The position numbers and the translations under genes are program-made. Shown piece by piece: positions 8,517 through 17,493 of a stretch of 39,744 nt of DNA; positions within the stretch are counted from its first letter, which is position 1, and each line of letters begins with the position of its first letter. The notes under the pieces were generated by a model. It was not told the DNA's origin. It searched no databases and saw nothing but the letters and a program-made list of their open reading frames with translations. The stretch spans positions 1 through 39,744 of the forward strand of contig NZ_SMMC01000198.1 in assembly GCF_009711445.1 (NCBI RefSeq), read 5' to 3'. This DNA comes from Curvivirga aplysinae. Its GTDB lineage: Bacteria > Pseudomonadota > Alphaproteobacteria > UBA8366 > Aestuariispiraceae.

Positions 8517-8550
8517 TTCTGGTCGATTTAGAAAATAATTTCGTCCAGAA
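8517..8550 (+). promoter_or_regulatory. Leader hairpin abutting the flagellin 2 ribosome site
   Basis: TTCTGGTCGA (8517-8526) and TCGTCCAGAA (8541-8550) pair over 10 positions with one T-T mismatch around a 14-base loop. The right arm runs directly into the AAGGA ribosome site. The motif CCAGAAAGGA is also present at the same place before flagellin 1. FlbT is known to act on flagellin leaders, so this is a candidate target; that is inference. Confidence 0.45.
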
Positions 8551-8562
8551 AGGAATGGAAAA

Positions 8563-9471
8563 ATGCCTCTTAGCGATATTGCTTTAACCGCCGCCCAGCG
8601 TGGGTCGCTTTTATCACTTCAAGATACTCAGACTTTATCTGAGCGTACACAAACTCGTTTAACCACAGGTAAAAAGATCAATAGTGTGGTTGATGACGCG
8701 GTGAACTTCTTCCGTGCAAAAGCCTTATCTGATCGTGCAGAAGATTTTTCTTTACGTAAGGATAATATTGACCAAGGCATTAGTGCTTTGAACTCCACAT
8801 TGCAGGCGATAGAATCAATTGATGCATTGGTGAAGCAGATGAAGGGTATCGTAGAAGCATCTCGATCTCAATCAACCCAGGAACGCCAAGCTGCTACTAC
8901 GCAGTTTGAGGAAGTTGGAACACAAATCTTCCAACTTATCGAGGATGCTTCCTATCAGGGTTTGAATTTGTTAAGTAATACAAACGCGATTCTTGATGTG
9001 GCTTTTGGTGTGCGTACCGCTTCACGTCTGACGGTGACAGGCTTGGATTTGAATGAAACTGCTGGCGATGCGGTTAATGGTTTGTTTACAGTTGCTGTAT
9101 TCTCAGCGGCAGGTCAAAATATTAATATTTCAAATTTTGGACTTTCTGGTGGTTCCTTTACGTCATTCGGCCCTGCTAACTCTAGTGTAAGTACCGCCAA
9201 TGACATGATTACAGTGATTGATAAATCCATCTCACGCCTTCGTGGCCATGCATCAACATTAGGGTCAAATGTCGCTATCTTGCAAACACGTCTAGACTTT
9301 ACAAATACTTATGTGAATGAACTCACAACGGGTTCTGATAAGTTGACTTTAGCGGACTTGAATGAAGAAGGTGCAAATCTTGTAGCGCTTCAAACTCGTC
9401 AGCAGTTAGGTATTCAATCCCTTTCCATCTCTGGTCAGCAACAACAGGCGATTTTATCCTTGTTACAATAA
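8563..9471 (+). CDS. fliC: Flagellin, paralogue 2
   Basis: Filament subunit of 302 residues, closely similar to paralogue 1 along its full length. The ends are near identical (LTLADLNEEGANLVALQTRQ at the C-terminus). Most differences are in the middle (about 150-220), the part that would be exposed on the filament surface. It has the same short D0/D1 architecture. Expression is predicted from a good sigma-54 promoter at 8498-8512, with an AAAGGA ribosome site. A strong terminator separates it from the sugar operon. Tandem duplication is the simplest origin. Confidence 0.95.
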   Translation: MPLSDIALTAAQRGSLLSLQDTQTLSERTQTRLTTGKKINSVVDDAVNFFRAKALSDRAEDFSLRKDNIDQGISALNSTLQAIESIDALVKQMKGIVEASRSQSTQERQAATTQFEEVGTQIFQLIEDASYQGLNLLSNTNAILDVAFGVRTASRLTVTGLDLNETAGDAVNGLFTVAVFSAAGQNINISNFGLSGGSFTSFGPANSSVSTANDMITVIDKSISRLRGHASTLGSNVAILQTRLDFTNTYVNELTTGSDKLTLADLNEEGANLVALQTRQQLGIQSLSISGQQQQAILSLLQ

Positions 9472-9497
9472 TTTTGATTTTTATAAATCAGTTATGG

Positions 9498-9526
9498 AAA
9501 AAGGAGAGCTTTGTCTCTCCTTTTTT
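9498..9526 (+). terminator. Terminator of flagellin gene 2
   Basis: An 11-bp perfect stem (9498-9508 with 9515-9525), loop of 6 bases, ending in six T. It isolates the flagellins from the sugar operon, which therefore probably has its own promoter in 9527-9596; none is clear there. Confidence 0.88.
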
Positions 9527-9596
9527 GTTTCTTTGCATTTTTTTGTGAATCTTATACAAATAATTTTACTACTATTTGCTTGGAAGTGTGCGGTCT

Positions 9597-11516
9597 ATGC
9601 CTCAATTAAGTATTGAAGATATAAGGTGGGCAGAAAGTGCCTTGCAGTATTTGGCTGGTCAAGATTTGAATGCAGCCATGGAAAAAATTTCAGCTGCTCA
9701 AGTTGATCAAGAATTACAACCAATCAAGACGCATCTATTAGGGTTGCTGTCTATTCGGATGAATAACTTTTCTGAAGCTTTAAAGCTTTTTAAGTTGGCT
9801 TCCGATATATCTCCTATGGGTAAAATACATTTCGAGGCTGCTAGCTATTGTGCCACTCGACTTGGAATGCTTAGTGACAGTGTTTTTTATCTTAAAATGT
9901 CTGCTACATGCCCAGAGCCTACAGAATTTGAGGTTAAGCTTTTACCTGAATGGCTAGGTAGCGTTGAAGATCAGCTTGCAAATATCCAAGAGCGCCCTTT
10001 CTTGCAGAAGGCAAAGGAAACCTTGGCTAATGAGCAATATACTGAGACTTTGCAGCACCTTCAGCAAGCTCTGAATGCAGATCCCTTTCATGTAGAGAGT
10101 TGGTTGGTTATTCAGAAAGTGATGAAAAAACTGGATCGTAAATATGATTCTGTTCATGCCGTAAAAGCAGCTTTGGATTCAGGTGATGTAAATGCAATAG
10201 CAATAGCGGAAGCAGCTTTGGTGGCTAGTCATTTGTCACTACCTGAAGCTAATGAATTATTTCAGAAAGCTCATCAACAAAATACCGAACATGGTAATGC
10301 TTATGATGTTGAGCTATATGAGCTTGAGGCCTTGGAAGCTCAGGTGAATTTAGATGATTTATTTATCGAAAAAAAACGAGCTTATTTAGAGAAGCTGAAC
10401 GGTGTTTCTGCGTCAGATAAGATAGTGGCTTTAGAAAATCAGGTTAATTTAGGGGTTTTCTCTGGGCGATTGAATGCTGGTCAGGGAGCTGATTTTTTCG
10501 TTAACTTTATATTGGATGTCCTTTCATTTGGGCGTGCTCCGTGGTTGGCGGTGAAGGTGTTTTCAAATTCCGACTATGATGACTTTCAGAGTAATCGATT
10601 GAAGACTAACGCAAGAGATTTTAGACATGTGGATATGATCGATCCATTGACATTGTCCCGTATTATCAGAAATGAAGCTATTCATATCTTGTGGGATTTT
10701 GATGGATTGCGTTCGACAGGTGGTCCGCAAATACATCAAGAGATCATGATACCATATCGCTTGACCCTTGATGAAACATCTATATCGCCTCTTATGACAT
10801 CCCTCGTTGGGGAAGATAAGTTTGATCTTGATTTTTTACCAATTGCTTTGCCAAGAAAATTTGACCCTTCTGAATTTGAGATTACCAAAGATAAAGACCG
10901 CAAGGTTATTCTATTATCAGTAAGTCCATCTGATCTAACTGATGAAATTTTGGATATGTTTTATCGAATTAAGACGGAACTACCATTTTTTGATTTGCTA
11001 TTGGATACAAGAAAGCTAGGCGGTGTTTCCTTTGTAGATAGGATCGAGGCAAAGTTTATAGAGAAGGGCCTTGGAAATTTTATACAATTTCATGAGGTTT
11101 GTGATCGAATGGAGGCATATAATGAGGCATTATATTCCAAAGCTGATTATCTTCTTACCAACTCAAGAAGTGATGGTTTGCAAGCTGTATATAACGGTTT
11201 TCTTCACAACTGTAATATCTTGGTATTAGAAAGCGGGATTAATACTTTGGTGAAATCTAGTTTAGTTCAGATAGGGCTTGAAAACAGATATTTCGATCAA
11301 GTTTCAGACCTAGAAAATATTATAAGAGATGAGCTTGAATCAGATGCAAGTTTTGTAAAGACGTTAACAATCCAGCATGAAAAACTGATAGATTTTGTTT
11401 CTGCAGAAAGGCGTTTTGAAAATGTACAGGCCTTTATTGGTTTTATCGAAACGAGTTTGTCCGAAATTTATAATAAAGATGATGCGTCTGGCATTTTGAT
11501 GAAAGATGGTAAGTGA
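9597..11516 (+). CDS. TPR protein with glycosyltransferase-like C-terminus
   Basis: The 639-residue product has helical, TPR-like repeats over about residues 1-250 (for example FSEALKLFKLASDISPMGKIHFEAASYCA and a second set around LQHLQQALNADPFHVESWLVI). A C-terminal part (about 300-620) resembles a GT-B Rossmann fold, with strand-helix alternation and a stretch SKADYLLTNSRSDGLQAVYNG. TPR plus GT is the layout of OGT-like flagellin glycosyltransferases, but no family-defining motif is certain. The start is taken at ATG 9597, which has GGAAG 10 bases upstream, rather than the in-frame TTG at 9576. Its stop overlaps the start of the Maf gene. It follows the flagellins, which suggests a filament-modifying role. 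Confidence 0.6.
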   Translation: MPQLSIEDIRWAESALQYLAGQDLNAAMEKISAAQVDQELQPIKTHLLGLLSIRMNNFSEALKLFKLASDISPMGKIHFEAASYCATRLGMLSDSVFYLKMSATCPEPTEFEVKLLPEWLGSVEDQLANIQERPFLQKAKETLANEQYTETLQHLQQALNADPFHVESWLVIQKVMKKLDRKYDSVHAVKAALDSGDVNAIAIAEAALVASHLSLPEANELFQKAHQQNTEHGNAYDVELYELEALEAQVNLDDLFIEKKRAYLEKLNGVSASDKIVALENQVNLGVFSGRLNAGQGADFFVNFILDVLSFGRAPWLAVKVFSNSDYDDFQSNRLKTNARDFRHVDMIDPLTLSRIIRNEAIHILWDFDGLRSTGGPQIHQEIMIPYRLTLDETSISPLMTSLVGEDKFDLDFLPIALPRKFDPSEFEITKDKDRKVILLSVSPSDLTDEILDMFYRIKTELPFFDLLLDTRKLGGVSFVDRIEAKFIEKGLGNFIQFHEVCDRMEAYNEALYSKADYLLTNSRSDGLQAVYNGFLHNCNILVLESGINTLVKSSLVQIGLENRYFDQVSDLENIIRDELESDASFVKTLTIQHEKLIDFVSAERRFENVQAFIGFIETSLSEIYNKDDASGILMKDGK

Positions 11517-13501
11517 TGGATCGGTCAGAATTATTCAAGAAAAACTTAGAAGCACTAAGAGGGCATCAGCAAATTCTAGCATATCAGTTAGAAAATCTCT
11601 CTTATGTGCATACAAAACTTGTTGAGACCGAATTTGATGGCGTGGCTGGGTATAACTTAGATTTGGGAAATACGCTGTTTTATGGTGAAAACCCTGAACT
11701 CTTAGCAAAGAAACAGCTGGAACAATACAAGAAAACACCTTCTCGTATTCATGGAGGGTGGTTGTTTAATCCTGTGTCTCCTTGGACAATTACAGAGCTG
11801 CTTTATGAAAAGGCATGGCTTTGGGCTGGAGAAAATAATTTTCAAGATGGTGGTGAATATCGCGCGGGTGATGGTGGGATCGGTATAATCCTTGGATTAG
11901 GTCTTGGTTATCATATTAATTTTTTAATTGATGAACTAGATTGTAGAATATTTTATATCGCCGAGGAACATATTGAATTTTTATATCACTTTATGCATTT
12001 GCATGATTTAAGTGAGATTTATGAAAAGCTTGAAAAGCGAGGCGGAGAAATTCGTTTTGTTCTGGATGATGATCCGGATACAATTGTATCAAGAATAAAT
12101 GTAACAATCCGTCAACATGATTTTGGTATTGTTGATGGGGCCTTCTTCTTTACGCATTATCATTCGAAGAATATGCTTGATATTCGTACGAAGTATTTGG
12201 AAGCCATTCCACTTATGAACATGAATCCTGGCTTCTTTGATGACGAATGCGTTATGATGCGAAATTCATTTGCAAATCTTACAAACAAAAAAGCAAGTCT
12301 CTATAAAATCGGTCCAAGGTTAAAGAAAAACACGCCTGCCGTAATTGTTGGGTCTGGCCCTTCACTTGATTCTTGTATTGAGCTAATAAAAGAAAATAGA
12401 GAAGAGATTTTTGTGATTTCTTGTGGGACTGCTTTGGGTGCTTTACTGCGTAATGGTATCCGGCCAGACTATCATGTGGAATTAGAAAATACGCCTGGCC
12501 CTCCTAAAATAGTCAAAGAGTTGAAAGATCAATTTGGATTAGATGATATTGATTTGATAGCACCGACTACAGTGAGACCAGAAATGGTAGAGCTTTTTGA
12601 TCGTTCGATTTTATTTTTCAGAGATTCTGTAACCTCTACCCATTTTTGGGGGGGGCAAGATATTGTCTCACTTGCTGCCCCTACTGTCAGTAATGCGGGG
12701 GCTCGAATAGCGGCGGGTTGGGGATTCGAAAATATATATCTTGTTGGCGTTGATTTGGGCGCACGTGAGCAAGAAGCACATCATTCAAAAGATTCTATAT
12801 ATCTTGCAGATAAAGAGTTTTTAAAAAATAGCCCCGCACATGCAGCTGCTTCAAAATATAATAATGTACAAAGTGGTAATTTTGGCGGCACTATTTATAC
12901 GAATACAAGTTTTCATGCTTCCGCTGTTGCCATGGGGCATTTATTCGAACTATTTCCGACCTTAAAACTTATTAATCTTTCTGATGGAATTCGCATAAAA
13001 AGGGCTATTCCTTGTTTACCAGAAGTCGTGCGCTTAACAGGAAATAAGACGGAAGCCGAATATGAGAAAAAACTTATTTCAAGTGAATTTGAGAATACAC
13101 GTAATAGCTTTCAATTCTCAATAGAGGAATTAGAGAAGCTACGTGAAGAGATGTTAAGCGATTGTCATCAAATTCATGAAGTCTTTGTAAAACATCTTGA
13201 TGATAAACTTGATGTATATAACTTGTATCAAGATATCCGGAAATGCTTGTTTTACTTCGCCAACAACAAGTATGAACGCGTCCGGCATTCTATGTATTAT
13301 GGTACATCAATGTTGATTTTTCAGTTAGCATTTATAGTCATCCGACGGTTGAAACATCGTCCAGAATTGATGACTTCCTATATGGAATTTTATGAACGCG
13401 AAGCTCTGAAAAGTTTGGATGAAGTTACGGAACAAACAAAAGAGTTGATGGATGAATTAGTGAGAAGCGGTGAAGTATATCTTCAACAAAAGGAACGCTA
13501 A
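11516..13501 (+). CDS. Maf-type flagellin glycosyltransferase (DUF115 / MptE-like)
   Basis: The 661-residue product carries the motility-associated-factor core: TPAVIVGSGPSLDSCIELI (about 277-295) followed by FVISCGTALGALLRNGIRPDYHVELE. This is the DUF115/6-hydroxymethylpterin pyrophosphokinase MptE-like domain. Maf proteins transfer nonulosonic acids such as pseudaminic or legionaminic acid from CMP carriers to flagellin before export. N- and C-terminal regions are helical and family-typical. ATG 11516 overlaps the upstream TGA (TGATG), so translation is coupled; GTG 11513 is an alternative. The neuB gene follows 2 bases after the stop, tying this protein to ulosonic acid use. Confidence 0.88.
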   Translation: MDRSELFKKNLEALRGHQQILAYQLENLSYVHTKLVETEFDGVAGYNLDLGNTLFYGENPELLAKKQLEQYKKTPSRIHGGWLFNPVSPWTITELLYEKAWLWAGENNFQDGGEYRAGDGGIGIILGLGLGYHINFLIDELDCRIFYIAEEHIEFLYHFMHLHDLSEIYEKLEKRGGEIRFVLDDDPDTIVSRINVTIRQHDFGIVDGAFFFTHYHSKNMLDIRTKYLEAIPLMNMNPGFFDDECVMMRNSFANLTNKKASLYKIGPRLKKNTPAVIVGSGPSLDSCIELIKENREEIFVISCGTALGALLRNGIRPDYHVELENTPGPPKIVKELKDQFGLDDIDLIAPTTVRPEMVELFDRSILFFRDSVTSTHFWGGQDIVSLAAPTVSNAGARIAAGWGFENIYLVGVDLGAREQEAHHSKDSIYLADKEFLKNSPAHAAASKYNNVQSGNFGGTIYTNTSFHASAVAMGHLFELFPTLKLINLSDGIRIKRAIPCLPEVVRLTGNKTEAEYEKKLISSEFENTRNSFQFSIEELEKLREEMLSDCHQIHEVFVKHLDDKLDVYNLYQDIRKCLFYFANNKYERVRHSMYYGTSMLIFQLAFIVIRRLKHRPELMTSYMEFYEREALKSLDEVTEQTKELMDELVRSGEVYLQQKER

Positions 13502-13503
13502 AG

Positions 13504-14520
13504 ATGAATTTATTCGGTAAGGATTTAACTGAGGAAATTGTAATTATTGCTGAAATTGGAGTAAACCACGAAGGTGATCTCGATAAAGCAAAGGAAATGA
13601 TTTCGTTAGCAGCGGAAGCAGGAGCTGATGCTGTTAAGTTTCAAAGTTACACTCCGGAGAGATTCATTTCTTCTGATGATGCTGAACGGTTAGAAAGGGT
13701 AAGACGTTTTGGCTTATCTGAATCAGACCATCATGAATTATCTAATTTTGCGAAGAACAAGCATATTCACTTTTTCTCCTCTGCTATTAGTGAAGATTGG
13801 GTCCCTCTGCTTGCTGAATTAGGTGAAGCGATTAAGATTGCGAGTGCTGATATAACTTTTGAACCGGTTATCAGGGCTGCTGCGAGTTCTGGTAAAATCG
13901 TTATCCTATCAACAGGTGGATCAACGATAGACGAGGTAGATACAGCAGTTGGCTGGGTGAGGGAGGAAGTTGGTCAGGATTTACTTTCTGAGCGTCTTGT
14001 AATTCTGCATTGTATTTCATCCTATCCAACACCTATGGAAGAAGCGAATTTGCTATCAATTCCTTATTTGCAAGAACGATACCCTGATGTTGTTGTAGGC
14101 TATTCCAACCATGCCAAAGAGCGTGAGGTAAATGTAAGTGCTGTGGCTCTTGGGGCACGGGTTTTGGAGGTGCATTTTACCTATCGTAAAGAAGATCAAA
14201 GCTTTCATGATCATGCATTATCAGCCGATCCCGAAGATATGGCATATTACGCGCAAATGTTACCAAAAATTGCTCAAATGAGGGGGCAATTTGGTAAGCA
14301 GCCTCAGGCATGTGAGCGGGAAATTGTACCGATTATACGTAAGGGACTGATCGCAGCAACTGACTTGCAAATGGGGCATATCTTAAATGACGCGGATATT
14401 CATTTTGCGCGTCCATCAACCGGTTTTCCTGCATCAGCCAGATCACATGTGATTGGTTGTCAGTTGAACGTAGATGTAAAAGCGGGGCAATCGCTGCAAC
14501 CTGAGATGCTGAAAGGATAA
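13504..14520 (+). CDS. neuB: NeuB-type nonulosonic acid synthase
   Basis: This enzyme condenses phosphoenolpyruvate with a six-carbon amino sugar to give a nine-carbon sialic-acid-like sugar (Neu5Ac, legionaminic or pseudaminic type). The 338-residue product has the NeuB barrel motifs IIAEIGVNHEGDLDKAKEM (about 13-31), DAVKFQSYTPERF, and IKIASADITFEPVI. The HYRLK-like region with C-terminal SAF/antifreeze-like domain is at about 280-338 (IRKGLIAATDLQMGHIL). Length matches the family. Whether the substrate is a ManNAc, Leg or Pse precursor cannot be told from motifs alone. It is tightly packed between the Maf gene and asnB. Confidence 0.9.
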   Translation: MNLFGKDLTEEIVIIAEIGVNHEGDLDKAKEMISLAAEAGADAVKFQSYTPERFISSDDAERLERVRRFGLSESDHHELSNFAKNKHIHFFSSAISEDWVPLLAELGEAIKIASADITFEPVIRAAASSGKIVILSTGGSTIDEVDTAVGWVREEVGQDLLSERLVILHCISSYPTPMEEANLLSIPYLQERYPDVVVGYSNHAKEREVNVSAVALGARVLEVHFTYRKEDQSFHDHALSADPEDMAYYAQMLPKIAQMRGQFGKQPQACEREIVPIIRKGLIAATDLQMGHILNDADIHFARPSTGFPASARSHVIGCQLNVDVKAGQSLQPEMLKG

Positions 14521-14523
14521 TTT

Positions 14524-16359
14524 ATGTGTGGGATTGCGGGGGGATTTGGACCAAAATCTATCACACCTGATCGGCTTGCTTCTTGCCATAAACTTATGGC
14601 GTTGAGAGGTCCAGACGGCAGCGGGCATTGGGCTTGTGAAACCCCGGCAGGAAACCATCTGAATTTCCTTCATTCACGACTTTCAATTGTAGATTTAGCA
14701 GAACGTTCCAATCAACCATTTGTTAAAAATCAACTGACTTTGGTTTTTAATGGAGAGATTTATAACCATATAGAATTAAGAAAAGAACTAGAGACGCTTG
14801 GGCATGTGTTTCACACCACAGGCGACACGGAAGTTGTTCTTGAGGCATATCGGCAATGGGGCACCGACTTCGTAACTCATATGGAAGGCATGTGGGCGAT
14901 TGCGCTTTATGATAGTCGCCAAGATCAGTTGATTCTTACTCGTGATCGTTTCGGCGAGAAACCACTTTATTTGTGGTGGGTGGATAATTGTCTTTATTTT
15001 GGTTCAGAAGTTCGATTTTTGATGGGGCTATCTGGGGTAAAAGCAGATGTAAACCAAGAACATCTAAGACGGTTTCTAGTAAATGGCTATAAATCACTTT
15101 TCCCGTCCGAGGACGATTACTTCTATGGGATTAAAGCATTTCCTGCTGGACATGTTGCGGTTGTCAAAACACCGTCTATGCCCATTAGCAAGCCTTTTTG
15201 GTCTGTGAGTTATAATCCTATCCAAATGACACAAGATGAGGCATTAGAAGGAACATATGACAAAATACGTCATGCGATTGAATTGAGATTAAGGGCTGAT
15301 GTCCCTATTGCTTTACGTTTAAGTGGGGGAATTGATTCGAATGTCGCTCTTGGCATGGCAGTACAGGAATTACAGCAAGATATTACGACTTTTTCCGTAG
15401 TAGAAGATGATCCGCGTTACGACGAAACCGCAAGTATTCTTGAAGCGATCAAGTATCATGGATGTTCTCATGAGATCATAAAAATACCTAAAGATAACTT
15501 TTTAGATCGTCTTTACGGATTAATTGATTATTTTGGTAAACCTATGATGACGATATCTTATTATCTTCATGCATTGGTGAGCGAGCATATTCATAATGCA
15601 GGGTTCAAAGTATCGCTTGGAGGTACAGGGGCTGACGAAATTTTTAGTGGCTATTATGACCATTATCTTTTCTGGCTGGCGGAAATGCAGAATCGTGCGG
15701 ATTTTTCCGATCTGGTCGGAGGTTGGCGAGATAGCTACGGCAAATTTGTTAGAAACCCCTTTTTGCAAGATCCCGAAGCATTTATTAAGCAGCCCAACCG
15801 ACGAGATCATATTTTTTTAGGTGCAGAGAAATTCTCTTCTTTTTTGAAGGAACCTTTTGAAGAAAGGCATCATGAAAAGACATTTTGTGAGCCGATTTTA
15901 CGTAACAGAATGTTGAACGAATTGCTGCATGAAACAGTACCAGTCATGCTTCATGAAGATGATTTATCTGCCATGGCTTATTCAGTAGAAAATCGCGCCG
16001 TTTATCTGGATAGCCAATTGGTGGAATTTGTTTCCACAGTGCCGAGCGAGCATCTATTTGGTAACAGTTTACCGAAATATTTACTGAGACGTGCGGGAAA
16101 GGGCATTGCGCCTGAAAGCATTTTAACGAACCCACGTAAGCAGGGAATTAATGCGCCTGTTACCAGTTTCGTTGATTTTACTGATGATGAGGTGCAAGAG
16201 GCAATATTGGACGATAGTTTAGTCTATGATATTATTCAAAAAGATAAGGTTGAGAAGCTTTTGAATTCCACCTTGGAACTGAATAGCGAAAGTAAGTTTT
16301 TATTCTCAATTATTTCTACAAAGTTGTTTTTGGACAGTCATTTGGCGTTTCAGCCATAG
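14524..16359 (+). CDS. asnB: Glutamine-hydrolysing asparagine synthetase-like amidotransferase
   Basis: The 611-residue AsnB-family protein begins MCGIAGGF, so Cys2 is the class II glutaminase nucleophile after Met removal. The glutaminase domain (about 1-200) has SRLSIVDLAERSNQPF and FNGEIYNH. The synthetase domain (about 235-590) has the PP-loop RLSGGIDSNVALG and the downstream GTGADEIFSGYYDHY. AsnB makes Asn from Asp, but copies in surface-sugar loci are often thought to amidate sugars or uronic acids. Its position directly before a second PP-loop amidotransferase suggests a sugar substrate here; this is inference. It starts 3 bases after neuB. Confidence 0.88.
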   Translation: MCGIAGGFGPKSITPDRLASCHKLMALRGPDGSGHWACETPAGNHLNFLHSRLSIVDLAERSNQPFVKNQLTLVFNGEIYNHIELRKELETLGHVFHTTGDTEVVLEAYRQWGTDFVTHMEGMWAIALYDSRQDQLILTRDRFGEKPLYLWWVDNCLYFGSEVRFLMGLSGVKADVNQEHLRRFLVNGYKSLFPSEDDYFYGIKAFPAGHVAVVKTPSMPISKPFWSVSYNPIQMTQDEALEGTYDKIRHAIELRLRADVPIALRLSGGIDSNVALGMAVQELQQDITTFSVVEDDPRYDETASILEAIKYHGCSHEIIKIPKDNFLDRLYGLIDYFGKPMMTISYYLHALVSEHIHNAGFKVSLGGTGADEIFSGYYDHYLFWLAEMQNRADFSDLVGGWRDSYGKFVRNPFLQDPEAFIKQPNRRDHIFLGAEKFSSFLKEPFEERHHEKTFCEPILRNRMLNELLHETVPVMLHEDDLSAMAYSVENRAVYLDSQLVEFVSTVPSEHLFGNSLPKYLLRRAGKGIAPESILTNPRKQGINAPVTSFVDFTDDEVQEAILDDSLVYDIIQKDKVEKLLNSTLELNSESKFLFSIISTKLFLDSHLAFQP

Positions 16360-16371
16360 AAGGATGGGATT

Positions 16372-17493
16372 ATGGAATATTGTGTTGAATGTATTTTGCC
16401 TGATACCCGTCCCGGTATTGAGTTGGATGAAAACGGAGTTTGTACGGCTTGTCATGGGCATCGCGATAAAGAAAGTAAGATTGATTGGCAGGATCGTGCA
16501 AAGAGTTTTGAGGGCTTGGTCGCCGATGCAAAGTCCCGATCTACGGGCTATGATTGTATTGTACCAGTTAGCGGCGGCAAGGATAGTTGGTATCAGATAA
16601 TCAAAGCACAGAGTTATGGTCTCAATGTGTTGGCGGTCACCTGGCGTACACCAGCCAGAACAGAAATTGGCCAAGAAAATGTGGAGCGCATGATTGAGAA
16701 GCTTGGCGTGGATCACATTGACTATACGATTAATCCGGATGTTGAACGTCGGTTTATGAAGGCTGCATATGAAAAACTAGGTGCGACCGGGTTGCCTATG
16801 CATATGGCTCTTTTTTCCATTCCTATTCGATTGGCTGTGCAGCTCAGAATTCCCTTGATCGTCTGGGGAGAGAATGCGCAGCTAGAATATGGTGGAAATG
16901 AGTGGGAGAGATTATCTACCAGCTTAGATGCCAGTTGGTTGTCTAAGCATGGATGTTTGCAATCGACACAAGCATCGGATTGGATTGGGCAAGACGGCTT
17001 AACAGAAAAAGAGTTATCTGCCTATACATTTCCCATTGATCCAGATTTTGAGGTGAGATCGGTATTTTTAGGCTCTTTCTTCAAGTGGAATAGTTTTGAG
17101 AATACTGAAATAGCTCAAGCACATGGGTTTAAATATGGAAAAGAGGATTTAAAAACGGGAACTTGGGATTTTGCCGATATAGATTGTAAATTTATTTCCC
17201 TGCATCATTTTTTAAAATGGTATAAGTTTGGAATGACAAGGGCCTTTGATAATCTGTCTGTGCAAATTCGATATGGTATGAGCACGCGAGATGAAGCCAT
17301 AGAAGCTGTTAGAAAGATGGGATTGCAACGACCGGATGCGGATATAGAGGCTTTTTGTGAGTTTCAGAAGCGCCCTGTAAACTGGTTTATGGAAGTCGCA
17401 GAAAGCTTCCGCAATAAGGATATCTGGAAACAGGAAAAGGGTCGCTGGATTTTGCCGAATTTTCTGATACAGGAATGGGATTGGGAACAATGA
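16372..17493 (+). CDS. N-acetyl sugar amidotransferase (PseA/WbpG/LegA-type)
   Basis: The 373-residue product begins with two CxxC pairs (Cys4/Cys7 and Cys24/Cys27) that look like a zinc site, then the PP-loop VPVSGGKDSWYQ (Ser67-Ser72). It contains LIVWGENAQLEYGG at about 163-176. This is the pattern of the N-acetyl sugar amidotransferase family (PseA, WbpG). These enzymes convert an acetamido group of nonulosonic or uronic sugars to acetamidino using ATP and ammonia from a glutaminase partner. No separate HisH-like glutaminase is seen; AsnB next door may supply nitrogen. Its stop overlaps the next start as ATGA. Confidence 0.88.
   Translation: MEYCVECILPDTRPGIELDENGVCTACHGHRDKESKIDWQDRAKSFEGLVADAKSRSTGYDCIVPVSGGKDSWYQIIKAQSYGLNVLAVTWRTPARTEIGQENVERMIEKLGVDHIDYTINPDVERRFMKAAYEKLGATGLPMHMALFSIPIRLAVQLRIPLIVWGENAQLEYGGNEWERLSTSLDASWLSKHGCLQSTQASDWIGQDGLTEKELSAYTFPIDPDFEVRSVFLGSFFKWNSFENTEIAQAHGFKYGKEDLKTGTWDFADIDCKFISLHHFLKWYKFGMTRAFDNLSVQIRYGMSTRDEAIEAVRKMGLQRPDADIEAFCEFQKRPVNWFMEVAESFRNKDIWKQEKGRWILPNFLIQEWDWEQ

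Noticed and set aside
8393-8587. 64-residue open frame between the flagellin genes
   Set aside because: It covers the terminator, the sigma-54 promoter and the ribosome site of flagellin 2; its Phe-rich sequence reflects T-rich DNA.
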